A stretch of DNA of 64,000 nt, from NCBI GenBank assembly GCA_030268105.1, contig BSDZ01000089.1:2232001-2296000 (forward strand). The letters run 5' to 3'. Shown piece after piece: positions 47,358 through 60,100 of this stretch; position 1 is the first letter of the stretch; every line of letters starts with the position of its first letter. The stretch comes from Volvox africanus. Lineage: Eukaryota; Chlorophyta; Chlorophyceae; Chlamydomonadales; Volvocaceae. The notes under the pieces were generated by a model, which was not told the DNA's origin, searched no databases, and worked only from the letters and a program-made list of their open reading frames with translations. The translations under genes were made by a program, and so were the position numbers.

Positions 47358-49987
47358 GAGTAGTGCAGCGCTGTGCTCCCATACCTCCGCGGCGCTTGCA
47401 GTACACACCACGTGGCTAGCTGTCGCGGCACCCATTACAGCACGAAAATTCCCGGAGGGATGTGCCAGTGTCTATGGCACATACTATACGGGGCTCCAGT
47501 ACAGATGACTCCCTCGAATGCCCCGCAGACATTCGCTGCGATCTTCATCTGATCACGGCCTTTCAGTTTTCAATGCGGCACGGTCCTGGGTCTTCCTGCA
47601 GGGGCCTTCCTGCATGTAGGTGACCTCCATCAAGGTCCCCGGTTGAGGTATTTTCCAAGCGTCTTGGATGGCGCCAGGTGCGCGCGCCAGGTAAGGAGGC
47701 GCGGAAATGAGCGGATGAAGTCTACGTTTGTGCGCGGCAAGGAGCTTGCGTCTAACCAAACGCGTTTTCTGTGCCTGTGGTGGATTGTAGCGATTGCGGG
47801 ATGGGTCCTAAATACGTTCTCTTGACCAGCCTTCGTATGCCTACCGGGCTGGCTATGATTATAAACGAAGTCATAATACAAATAATTCTTCGTATTATCA
47901 CGTGTATTCGTTAAGTTGCAGTACACTGGAAAGCGAGCTGATCGAATTCCTTATTGGTGATTGTGGTTGCAGCGATGGTGGCGACCTAGGTCGTGGTGGT
48001 GGCGGTAGTAGTAGTAGCCATGTTGAAGCATTGACAGTTGGCATTGATATGCCTTTTTGAAAAGCCTTACTGTTTCTGTTAGCTTTCGTTGCTCTTCCAT
48101 CCATGCATTTGTCGGCCCGTACACCTATTACCTGGCGCCGCGAGTTTGTTACTGGAGGGCAATGTTGTCTGTCCGTGTATGCGCGGGTGCAGATGGGGGG
48201 AGTAGGGGACTCACATTAGACTCGCTCAGTTGTGTGGCTGCCTGAAAGGAGGACTTGTTTATTGCATGTTTATTTGTATGAGGTCAAACGTTCTGTATGT
48301 GGGAATTAATGCGCCAGAGCGCAATCCTGCTTAGCTGCCCGCCCTGATTATGGACAAAACCACGTGCCTGGCTAACTTTCGCGTTTGCGGATAGCAAGGC
48401 CTTGCGTCATAACATTGCCTCGACCACCATTTACATACGAGACGATACTGTCAGCTTCCGTACCAAGGTCAGGTATAAAAACAAGCCTGGGGGCACAGCA
48501 GGTTAGCGGAAAGACTTGGTACCTCTGTCTGAGAGATGGGCGAGGAAAATAGTATTGGATCCTACGACACGCTATAGCATCATTGAGTTTTGCCCACTAT
48601 CTTTTGGGCCTGGGACACGATAGCAATTGGGCGATCTGATGCCGATGGTTTGTTTTGAAGATGCGTCGAAGCTGGTAACGTCGTTGTCGATAGAATACTT
48701 CCCTCAGCACGGCTAGAATGGAAGGGGTTTAAATATTTGAGCGCTGGGGGATAGCTCTCTATGAACCCGATGGTTAAGGATGCAAAGATGCTGCGCGGAA
48801 ACGCCGCAGGAATGGAATGGAGCTATAACTGATTTGCTTGTTGGTTGTCGGTCTTTGAGCGTTATCCTTCCTGGAACGTATAACTTGCAAGGAGCACGCG
48901 CCAGCCTATTCCATCCGTTATGCCATCCTGGTGTCGGGAACGACCAAGGCACGCCTCCTGTCAATATTCCGCGCACATGCCACTAGCCACCAGAGAATCT
49001 CCCCATCATGCCCGTTATCACCATCACACACCATTTTGTTTAGTGTGACCGCTTTTGATTTTGGTTATTTCACGTGATCGTCTGCAACTTGTGGCGTAAT
49101 TCGGACCGAAGATGCGCATTAAAGGAATTTATGGTCGAGGTCCCGGCAGAAATTTAGGCATTATTGTACCTCCTGCAGGTGGAGATGCCTTCCCCCCATC
49201 CCCATCATGTGGTGCGTGCCGTGGCGTACCATGATATTCCTTATAAACGCATCTTATTAGCGGATGATTGGTTTCACGAGAGGAGCTCGCAGTGTGCAGG
49301 GTCCCATGTGCTGTGCAGTTTACAGCCTAGAAGCGGTTTCTTTTCCGCGTTTGCCGGTGCTGTGCGGTTTTCTCCAAGGCGTGGCTCGTCTCTTGATGTG
49401 AGGTGGGCATATGTGTATGAGCATGCTGCCGTGGACGTTAAGGTGGGAAGAGGTGTGGGTGCAGGAGTGTAAAGCGTGTGTGTGGCCTCAGGTTCCTCTC
49501 GAGGTTCCTTTATATGCATGTCGTCAGCGTTTGCGACGCCTTGCTTCTTTTTTTAGTGCGCATTTACTTTTTTCTGGTATTGCTCCAGTGATATTTAAGT
49601 GAGAGTGAGATCCTGAAAGTTGGCTGCCCGGAGGACGCCATTCAGAGTCGTGTATGTAACCCAGGAGCAAGGGCATATTGCGCGACAAGGGCCTTGTGTG
49701 AGTCGACCAATCTGAGGACATCAGTAAACGACACTTCCCTCTCACCCTAGGCAACACGCGTTAATGCTGACTTGATTGGAATTGCTGTTGGAGCTGTGCG
49801 TTTCATGGCGCGCCATTGGCTCCTGCTACTGAGTCCATGGACAAATTACACCAGCACCTCAGTATTGCACTGGGTGTGGGTGCGCTTGCATGCTTGCCTG
49901 CGGGGACGGGAGGAATACCTTGACCGTAAGATGATGGATAACGCGGCGTGACATGCAAAAGTTTGTGTGGTTGGTTGTGTCAACCAC
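47358..49987. other. Intergenic region downstream of the plus-strand kinase
   Basis: This should contain the kinase 3' UTR. I found no TGTAA within the first several hundred bases. Short frames on both strands have no recognised homology. A minus-strand stretch near 49645-49755 (GEREVSFTDVLRLVDSHKAL reading) follows a plausible acceptor and could be a terminal exon of the candidate gene whose possible exon is listed at 49988-50252, but phases could not be reconciled. Confidence 0.4.
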
Positions 49988-50252
49988 CTTTCCACTGTTG
50001 GATAGGTGTTCGTTGTACTTGCAATTCTCCTGAAGCTGGCGGTTGCAATATTCATGCACGCCAAAGCTGCGACCTGCTGTGGTCTGCCGACAGGGAACTC
50101 CAAACGACCATCAGCTCCTTTGGATGATGCGCTGTGGCAATTGGGAGCTTCTAACCTTGGACACGTTATAGCTTCCGTTAGGCGTGTTCGAGCGATGTGC
50201 TCAATCTCCCCGTCTGTGAGTCCGTCCAGGTATACCCGTACTTCGTGTAGGG
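49988..50252 (-). CDS. Possible internal exon of an unrecognised minus-strand gene
   Basis: An open stretch bounded by an acceptor (TTTCCAG) at 50253 and a donor-like GTGGTT at 49987 encodes a protein-like segment beginning LHEVRVYLDGLTDGEIEHIA and containing GRPQQVAALACMNIATASF. Composition is unlike the random frames nearby. Upstream, a minus-strand stretch at about 50785-51082 (VRLIIEIRLAQKLAPKCDKF reading) may be another exon. The gene could not be assembled, start and stop are unknown, and no family was recognised. Confidence 0.3.
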
Positions 50253-51300
50253 CTGGAAAGATGGCCATGATGTGTCTTCATGTGTACCAATTTTTGAATG
50301 TGAAAATGGGGTATGCATGTACGATACACGGTGCATTTAGGCAAGAATATATGCATGGCATTGTGTGCTTCTAAGTCATGCGCATAACGGCCGGACGTGG
50401 TGGTTCGGCTTGGGAAGGGTGAATACCATGCAGGACGCGGAGTTGACCCCATTGTTGGTAGGGTAGGAATAAGGCAGCAAAGTACCAATAATGGTGAAAG
50501 GGATGGCAACCCAACTTCTTCGGGGCCCTCATGCATCCAGGGTACCGCATGTGCGATGTTTGTTATCTTACCTCCTCTGTACGTCGATTTAACGGTGTAG
50601 AAGAGAGTCATTGTCACCAGCCAAATTCAGCTAGTTGGAAGGGTATGTAACCTCTCACCTGCTCGGAAACCTAAATCGTCACCGGCAAGCCGCTGATTTT
50701 TCCATTAAATGAACCCAATACACCTGGTCGTAGGGCTCGGGGTCACGTTGGAATTGAAATTTGGGGTGAAGTGCCTCCTAACTATTTTTTCCTTTCCGTG
50801 CGACATGGATTCAGTACGGGAGGGTCCAAAATTAACCAGGGAAATCGGTTGTCTTTCAAGGGGACTTTAAGGGAATCCTGTGATTGTGCAAAGAGAAGCA
50901 CGTCGGGTTTAATGGCAGGCTCGGTTTCCCGGCACGATTTGATAAACTTGTCGCACTTGGGAGCCAATTTCTGAGCTAACCTGATTTCAATTATAAGCCT
51001 AACGGCACATATTGCTTGCTGTTTATCCCCCCCTACTTCCGACACAGCAAATATGCTTAAAACATGTTCACGCGCGTGGTCCTGTAATGTACAACTTCGA
51101 AGCAGCACTCAGTTTAATATGATTATACATTTCTAAAGCTACAGGTTGACTTCACCGTTAACAAATAAAGCATACAAAGAGGACATTTGCCGTACTTGCC
51201 GTATCGTCACAGGAAAATGAGTGTGTAAACCGATATTCCTCTTATGACCTAATCTACTCCATTGCAAGGTCTCTTGCTTGCAGTGGTTATTCTTGAGCAA

Positions 51301-52052
51301 ATGGCGCGGACGCAGATCCTGAGGCGTCTGCTTCCTTTTCATGGTAGTTCCAGCCTCTTAGCTCAAACTTGCACATTAATCCCAACAGGTAATGTTAAGA
51401 GACTTAATATTAGCTTGTGGCAAATGATGGTTGTCATGGTTCGCAGGTTCATGAGGTTTACGTCTCCCCCCTGCTTACCTCAGGTGCTCAAACCAACAGC
51501 CCAGTTTTCAGCATCAAAAAGGATGATGATGAGCAAAATGCTGGGATTTCAAGCATCCCTGGCCTTTCGCTTGCAAACTTCCGGCCGATGCAAGGCTTCA
51601 CCGGAGCCTCAGCTGGGGGCTTTGCATTCTCCCCTTTGCTCACGTCAGGCCGGCGACGCGTAGGCGTGCTCGGAGGCATGCGGCCCCCTTTGGTGCCGCT
51701 GCCGGGAATGGGCTCCACAGCGCCAGTTCGAGCCTTTTACACGGAAGGAGAAGTTTTCGGAACGACGTTTATGTATACAACCAACATGATGTTTTGGGCA
51801 GGCATTGTGGGCGCAGTGGCTTTCAGACGGAACCTAATTATTCTCCTACTCAGCGCGGAGACGGTGATGCTGGCGTGCAACATGAACTTTCTGTTCACGG
51901 CGGCATACCTCAACGACATAACTGGAGTAATTATGTCCATTACAATCACCACGATTGCCGCCTGCGAAACGGCCATCGGGCTGGCGCTGTGCGTGGCATA
52001 CTTCCACATGCGATCGGCTACAGACGTGGAGGCACTTAACCTTCTTAAGTGA
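51301..52052 (+). CDS. NUO11: NADH:ubiquinone oxidoreductase subunit ND4L, nuclear-encoded
   Basis: ND4L is a membrane subunit of the proton-pumping arm of mitochondrial complex I. It is usually mitochondrially encoded, but chlorophycean algae are known to carry it in the nucleus. Two exons, 51301-51388 and 51484-52052, chain in phase 1 to give 218 residues. Residues 1 to about 120 form a basic, Ser/Gly/Pro-rich mitochondrial targeting extension starting MARTQILRRLLPF. The ND4L core follows: TTNMMFWAGIVGAVAF, RRNLIILLLSAETVMLACN with the conserved membrane glutamate, and a last helix ITITTIAACETAIGLALCVA. That makes three membrane segments, ending ALNLLK. It lies between the two convergent kinase genes. 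Symbol by analogy with the Chlamydomonas reinhardtii gene. Confidence 0.95.
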
Positions 52053-52210
52053 GGGGATAGTTCACACTGGAGTGGGCGAGCGGCAGGGCGACGCATTACA
52101 GCAGTACGTGCTGGGGGGTAAGACCACGATTGGCGATAGGGGTGGTAACAGCCAGACCAGGCTGTCCAATTGGTTTCTGAATGCCCATGTTTCTCCTCCG
52201 GTGGCTATGT

Positions 52211-52215
52211 TGTAA
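52211..52215 (+). terminator. TGTAA polyadenylation signal of the ND4L gene
   Basis: TGTAA lies 159 bases past the ND4L stop codon on the coding strand, matching the usual signal and distance in this lineage. Confidence 0.65.
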
Positions 52216-54956
52216 TCTCCACGGGTTTCATTGGACATGGCTTCAAAGTACGTTGTTCGGGTTAATGCCGTGTGCATGCGGAATGTGCCCAAAGCTAACT
52301 ACCGCTTCAACGGAATGCATCGTGGGGTGCCGTAAGAAAACATCTCTGAGATGTGGGACATGCCATACAAGTCTTGGTAGTAGCAGCGCAATGTTCTACG
52401 CGTCATTACGACCTGGCATGGAAGCTACCTGTCCCGTTTTGCACGGACAGTGGACGGTTTGAGATTGCACGTTTCGCACTGAGCACATAGCACATTCGGA
52501 TTCCCTGCTATTGTATCCCGGAAGTGTGTAAGCATATTCTGTTCTGTCTCCATTTCCTGCACCCAGGCTTTGCCTTCAGTATTATTGAGCGCCAGCAGCA
52601 AGATGAAACGAAAGCTGCGTTTGACAGTCTCACAAAGTCTGTCCTGCGTTTTCTGTTTGCACAGCCCACAATACATTGGGTTAAGTAGGTACACGTCAGA
52701 GTAGCTGCATGTCAGCTGTCGTGGTGGTCTTACTCCGTGCTAATATCACTGCAACGCTAAAATGTGGTACGAAAAACCCTATCTGCAAACAGCACAAAAT
52801 TCCGACATTCGCCCATCTCGCTGACGTGCCTGTGATTTTCCATATATTGGGTCATGGAAGCTCTATGCGTCGGGCAGAGCGTGGCATTCGTATTTCGCAT
52901 GCAGTATGCAGCTGCCTGGCTGGGGGTATTGCCAGCCGCTAGGTCAGCAGGATCCTTCTGTGCAGAGTGGACATGACGACCTACCCATTAAGTGATCCGG
53001 GGAAAAGTTAGATTGGTGACGTTTAGGGCCAGATTTAGATCACTTTTCATCTTGCAAGTGAAGCATAAACCTCTGTGCACAGGACGGCAACATCCCGCAA
53101 GAGATGACCGAAAATCAGCAACACCATTTCACCAAGCCAGTCTTCGTGCGTCTCCAACCACTCCACTCCAAGCAGTGCCATGACTGCGCACCAAATGTGC
53201 GAATGAAGAGCTCTACTCAGGATATCTCAGTTTAATTGAACACGCACGTAATGCGATCACCTTTTACAACTGAACAACAATAATGGACGCGACAAAACAC
53301 GCACGCCCTATCCACAGGGCTCAAGCCACTATGCGCGGCCTTCGTAGACAAATTGAACTTCGATAAAATGAAAAGGCACTCCTTCGGCGCCATTGCATAT
53401 CGTTCCTGCAGAGTGCTGAGGATATGAAGACCATTCATGCTCTCCAATCAATCCCCAGTGACATAGAGGCATGTTCTTATAACCCTACCGCACATAGCTG
53501 CAGTCGTGTGCCTTTCGCTCTACAAACAAAACAAGGCCTTGTCCATGACCCGTACTTCCGAAACATCGCTTGCAGCTGATCATCCAGCAGGTGTATGACG
53601 TCAACCTTCGCAGCGACTTAAGTTACACTCCCCACATGACTTGCAGCAGTCCGGTCGGACAGTCAAAATCCCCCATCCAAATGCAGGCTACTGGGTTAGC
53701 CGGGAGAGGTATAGCAATTATTTACTCAACAGGTATAAACCCGCAACCGGCAGCGGGTGAATAAAAAATATGTGGGCGGCTTGCTGTGTGATAGGGTGAT
53801 CACACCCTTCGTACTCTCCCTCCAACAGTATTGTTCGCGCCGAAAGCGCTCCGACGACTGTGCCCCTGCAGACATCTCTCATAAGCCGAAGCGAATATTC
53901 AACATGATCAATCTATGTAGCGCCATCACTGACGCATAGCCTGTGTTAGCATAACGGACAAGCGGGCCCGCAAATATCCAGCGGGATAGACGCCAAGAGC
54001 GGCTTGACCTTCCCTTAGTCCCTTCCAGTCACTGCCTGCCCTTCCTCAATGGGTAAAACACGCCCACGCGTCAATTTTCTTGGCAAGGCAACAAGGCCTG
54101 CTGATTTCCATTCCCGTTTCATACATAACGGGCGCACCCACCTCCGGACCCCGAGGACCAAAAATTAGGAATAAGTTATAATTCGCAATCAGATTATTAA
54201 AATGACAGTGATATAAGTGATACTACAAGACTCCTAGGCGCTAGGACACGGGCTACCTAGCTGCCTAACGGTCACCGCAACTGCCGCTCACCAGCCGTCC
54301 GCAGCAGACCAAATTTGATTGGATGATACCTCCACATGAGCCCACATTTCCTTACGTGCAATGCGCACACAGTCCACGTCGGCCTTTGCAGCTTCCAAAC
54401 AGCGGCGGCAGGGGGACCAGCGGGCGGGATCGATACCATGGAGAGGTTGCCCAGCAATGGTGGAGCCCAGCGAACCGGCTCGCGCGGGCATTATTCGACA
54501 CCTCCGGCACCATAATAAGCTCATGCCAGAACGGCCAGCTACATGGAGAACTACGTGTCAGCCCATCAGGTGAGGTGAAATAGGATTAATGTCACAGGCA
54601 GTAACCAGCGGAGGGCCTTACACCACAAGGCACATCAAGTTAGCAGGTGGGGCCCGGGCCATTAGCGTGTAACTTCCAAACATGCCGCACGGAAAAACGG
54701 TGCGTAGTCTAACGGGTACATCTCATCTCCCCGCGTCGCACCGAGCGTCGCTGGACAATCTCGGAAATCAGAACAGCAGCAGGAACACCAGGCTCGTTCA
54801 TCGCGCAGGCTACAATGAAGGCCCTCGCAAGCCCTCGAATAGTCCTTCCCCCCGCCCCCTCCCAAAACAACGCTTCCGAGCATCACTGCTAATTATAACT
54901 ATAGCGCACGTTAAGCGTATACGCATTAATCCACCAGGTCGCCGTGTCCCTCGGCG
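52216..54956. other. Intergenic region between ND4L and the minus-strand kinase
   Basis: No gene is firmly supported. Two minus-strand stretches look protein-like: about 52425-52694 (VQEMETEQNMLTHFRDTIAG reading) and about 54293-54480 (CLEAAKADVDCVRIARKEMW reading). The second runs into a GTGAGC donor at about 54293, and a GTAAGG donor in another frame also lies inside it. They may be exons of small unknown genes. I could not link them to start or stop codons. Confidence 0.35.
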
Positions 54957-54961
54957 TTACA
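54957..54961 (-). terminator. TGTAA polyadenylation signal of the minus-strand kinase
   Basis: TTACA on plus, 246 bases past the kinase stop codon at 55207, in the right orientation and at a usual distance. Confidence 0.5.
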
Positions 54962-55206
54962 TGTGTGAGCGCATGGGGATATGACGACGAGCGGGGCTGA
55001 ACACGTGTTGCTTACTAATTATTCGTGCTGCGCGCGCGAAGAGAAAATTGCGAGCTGTCGCGCACATCTGCGATTACCAGCCCAGGAGCCATAGCTACCC
55101 ATTTCATATCTAAATATATCATTCTCAGCTATCGACATCATTGAATATAAGTTATTTGTTTCTTGCCCCGGGTTTGCAAAGCCGATTGTTGAGACGGTCT
55201 CCGTCC

Positions 55207-57162
55207 TCAGCACCCTTGCAGACGGCTGGGGCCCGGCACTGCGCCCGACCGAGGTGCCCGAGACGGCTCATAGGTACCGGGTGCACTGTTGATGAATCCG
55301 CTGTCAAGGAAGTTCTGGAGACATGTCACTACCGCAGCTGCCGTCGGTCGCTGCGCCGCGTCAGCAACCCAGCAGGCCTGGGCGAGGGCCCTACGGTCAA
55401 ACAGCCGCAGATTGGAAGGGCATATCATGTGTTATCAATTGGGAAAAAGCAATGCGGGGTTGGCTAGCGCCATTCGGGAAATTGAGTCCTGTTCAACCGG
55501 TGACATAGGAAGACATAGGACGAATAGCTCAGTTGTAACGTTTCATGTCTGCCAAAAAGGACAGGGCTCAACTTTGGGGGGATGATGATTGTGGCGTGAA
55601 TGTGTACTTCATTTGGTGCGGTATGTGGTTGCTGCGGCCTCCTCTCCACCTTTCTCCATGTTGCCCATCACCACCACCGCCAATGTCATCATTATCGCTA
55701 TGACCCGCATGAATCGCCGACAGCACAGAGACAAACGTCAATGTTTACACGCTGTGGCTTTCTTCTGGTTTACCTAGCTGGTAAACATGTGCCTGCTTTA
55801 CTAAACCTCCTCCCTTTCCCCACCACACGGGAAAAGTTGGATTACGCACACCCTAACCCGCATATGCGGTACACTTTACGCACTTGAATTGTGGGGGGCA
55901 GTGGGAGGGGAAACGAAGCCGTAGTCCCTCCATAACGCGGATCGGAAGGTCCTGCAAAGAAATGAGAAACGTGCCCCAATTGTGTGGGGTTATGTGGATT
56001 TGGATGTGGTGCCTTCAGACGGTCTGTGTAAGTCCATCAATTCCGACGGGTATATGTGATTCGCCGCTGGTTCGTTGAAATGGAAGCTCAAAAATCCGAA
56101 TGCAGCACCGCCAACGTACTCACACGGCATATCGCGGGTGTGCTCACTCGTCCCTACCTCGAAATCTGGCGCGAACTCCGCGTAGGGCGGCTTGCGCGTG
56201 AAGACCTCCCACATGACGATGCCGAACGCGTAGATGTCCACAGACTGATCCAGCTTGCGATCTGACGAGGCAAATCCACAAGAAAGGCACAGCGGGGGCC
56301 GGGGGCGTAAACATGGATGTGTCGGGTATGAGTTTGGCTGAGCCATGCGGAAGACGACAACAACCACCGTAGACGGACGCTGCAAGTGCTGTAATTGACT
56401 CATGCATGGTGAGCTGGTGTGGGGTCAGTTGTCGTGTGTGCCATTCAGGCCGACAGGGCCGCACAACCACCGCCGGGCAGAACTGAGGCTCAACGATATG
56501 ACGTCCGCATCCTCGTCAATGGCATGCAGGCGGCTTCGAGTCGTTGGTTTTCGTTGGCGCTACACCTTCCACGCCAGCCCGATTCCGTCCTGTGAAAGCC
56601 GGCGCCCGACATACCTGGTTCGAAGCACTCGGGTGCCAAGTGGGTGACCTGCGGTGCCGATTGGTGGGGGCGGGGGCAAGTGGGAAGGATGATGGGGGCG
56701 GGGGGAAGGAAAGGGAGGCCGCAATTCGGGGCACGGGTTTTGCACGGCAGGTAAAGGGTAAACAGACATGTTGTGTGAATGGTCCGGTCCAGCAGCTGCT
56801 GCGGCCGACCTCCACCAGGCTACCAAGGACAGTCGCAGTAGCGGGAGCAGCCTGGTACTTCTAGAGATGACATACACACCCTCCGTTACAGATAGACAAC
56901 GATGTGCCTTCCTGACCCCATCCCCATGTCAACACTCCAGCCAGCCGCGAGTCTTCTCCTCCGTTCCTGCAGCTACTAGGTTCCTGCCCCCGTACCCATC
57001 ACCCACCCGCTTCACCAAATCCCGCACTCACCGTGCCCGCCGCGTCCGCGTTTCTCATCCATGGCTTGCATCCCTCCCATCCCCCAGTCACTGGCCTTCG
57101 CCCCTCCGCCTCCCCTTGTCGCCGCGAAGCTGCCCCTCCAGCCCTTCCGTTCCCGTCACTGC

Positions 57163-57193
<31 letters not shown>

Positions 57194-60100
57194 GGGCGAC
57201 TCCTCCTCCGACCTCAGCAGGTTCACCAGCCCGAAGTCGGACAGCTTGCACGTGAAGCCCCGCGGGTCACTAGAGGACGACTTGAGCAGGACGTTGGCCA
57301 CTTTCACCTGCGAGCGGTGAGATGGGAGGCCAAGGAGGGAAGGGTAGGATGGGAATGTGCAGTGCGACAACAAGGCAGAAGCAGAATCGATGACGGATGC
57401 TTTCGACCCCAGGAATTCCCTCCTCTCCTCCCTTCCTCCTCTCCTCCCCTCCTCCCCTCCTCCCCTCCTCCCCTCCTCCCCTCCTCTCACACCTCACACT
57501 CACATCACAGTGCACCAAGTTCATGGAGTGCAGGTGCCGCAACGCCAATGCGACCTCCAGCAGCGTCAGGTAGATGGCGCGCATGGCGCTGCCGCCGCCG
57601 CCGCCGCCGCCACCGTGTGACGTGGCAAACGTGAAGCCGGGGCTGCCGCCGCCACTGTTACTGCTTGTCGGCCCCCCGCTCAGCTGATGCCGCACCCCTC
57701 CCCCTGGCGACCTTGGAACGGTAGGGGGGGATGCAGACAGCGGCCCAGAGTTGTTGGCTGCTGCTATGATAGCCTTCTTGAACATGCCGTTGTCCAAAGC
57801 ATCGGCAAGCGAGCCCAGGTCGCAACGCTGACAGGCGGAAGAGGAAAGGAGAGAAGTGTGACATGAGTGGGGGATACAGCCAGTCATGCAAGGTGCAAAT
57901 CAGGTACATCATCTGCATCGGGACAGACGTGCCCCGAGGTACGTCAGATGAAAGGTGCGGCAGGATATGCGAGGGACTGGCACCTCCCCCGCGACCCTCC
58001 CCCGCTCCTTACGTCTATGGTATAGTATGGAATGGTATGGTATGGTACACGGTCAGCTTGCCACGTCTCCGCTCCCCCGCACCCCTCTCCGCGGGCGGAT
58101 GCGGCCCGTTACTGCACTCTGTGCCACCTCAAACCCACACCAGCCACCGGGTGCCGTATAAGCGGATGGTAGAGGCCTTACCTCCATAACGAGGACTGAG
58201 TGAAGGGGACCTGGCGAAGGGGTGGCGGGGGAAGGGCGTTCAATCACGGTAAGGGTGGTGGGTGGGGTGATGCTGTGGCAACCACCACCCATGAGGCGCT
58301 TGCGACTTAGCCGTCCACCCTTCCGCGCTCCAATCTAATCCTTTCTCCATCCCCCCTCCGAACCGATTGGCCCCGAGTCCCACGTCGGTCGTACCTCCGG
58401 CCCACTTCTCGGCTGCCTTACCAGCCCATCCCAAACCTCACCACCCTTCCGTCTTCCTCCCCTTCACCTTGCGCCTCATTGCCTTCCCCGGGCGGCACAG
58501 GTACCAGGCGGGGCAGCCCGTCAGGTCCCTCCCCAGGGACCACCTGCACCCGCGTGTGGTAGGAATACACCTGAGCCACGAGAGGGATCAGAGCGGAGGA
58601 CAGACGGGGGTTATCGGGGCGAAAGTGCCAATTGGGTAATGCAGGTGGGGCCAGGGGCAGGGAGGGCCCGGGGAACCAGGCAGGATGTACGGCTGCAGGC
58701 GAAGGTGACGATGCACAGCGACACACTGAGCCAGCAGCGGTCAGCCCCAGCAGCGGCAGCGGCGACGCTGTGATCACCTCATGACAAGCACGTATGAAGA
58801 GCACCAATAAACGAGTAAGAACTCCCAATCCTCCACCCGCAGCTTCCATGCCGTCGTACCATTCCTAGACGTACTCACCTGGACTATGGCAGGATGACTC
58901 ACAGTGGTGAGTACGGCGCACTCCCGTGCACTACGGACGAGCTCCCGCATTTGTGCCTGCCGTACAGCCGCCGCTAGCTCCGCCATGCGCCCCTCTTCCG
59001 TCTCCTCCACCCCCTGACCCTCAGGCCCCGCGCCAGCTGCGGCTTTTGCTGTCGCCTCCCCTAGCGACCCCGAGGGCCCCAGTGGCTGGGTGCTGGCCAG
59101 GGCCTCCACATCAACGTGAGGAGGAGGTTCAATCACCTTGACCTGAGGTGGTCGGTCAGGCAGGTGATGAAAGCACGCAACCGGGAGGAGAGAGGGGGCT
59201 TCCGTTGTTGTGGGGAAATGAGAAGTGAAGACGTGGCTTTGGCAGGGGGGGTGAACTAGGCCCACAAGTCAGCATATCGAGCCCACCGTGTGCATCACGT
59301 GCAGGAGTATTTAAGGCGGCTGCCAAGCTTTGCAGCGCGCAAAGTACAAGGACAAAAGGGTTACACGGTGACACGGACCCACGGGTCTTCCCCCCTCCCC
59401 TTTTCCCCCCTCCTCACCGCCACGTCCATCCCCAGCAGCACCCCCGCGTACACGGACGCCGCGCCTCCGGATCCCAGCCGCTGGTAGAGGCGCAGGTAGC
59501 GCAAGTCGTCATCCGCATACGAGCCATGCGTGTGCCCACTTTTGTTTGGAGGCGCGTCTCGCAGCATCTCCCAGAAGCTGTGCACCCAGACGTCCAGGTT
59601 GTCCCGCATGCTGCTCACGTCGTCCATGGCGCCGGTCACATCCATGGACGCCATCAGACTGGACTCCTCGACACCTGCTCTGAAACCACAAGATCCAGGG
59701 CTGCCACGTGTGGTACGGCTCTGGGATGACGCTATTGTTGCCGGCGGTACGGCAGGAGGTGCATAGGGGCTGTTCCTTTGTCCTCCGCTAGCTCTTTGCC
59801 CAGCAGCGGCTCCATCACCACCTCTGGCACCGACGCCTTCGGGCCATTGTTGCTGAGCAATCAGGTGAATCTCCCGACTCAGCGCCGCAGTGGATGTAGA
59901 CATGCGGTCCCCTGCCCCGCTGGCCTGAGCCCCGGGCGTAGGGGCGCCGCCTTCAGTGACCGCGGCCATGTCCAGCAACCTCAAGGGACTGTGTGCGGAG
60001 GGGAGAATTGCTGGGCTGGGATGGCCACTGGCACTGAGGGGCCCGGAAGGACCGAGACGAGCCCCTAGGCTGCAGAGCAGTGCAACGGCTCGGGGAGTCG

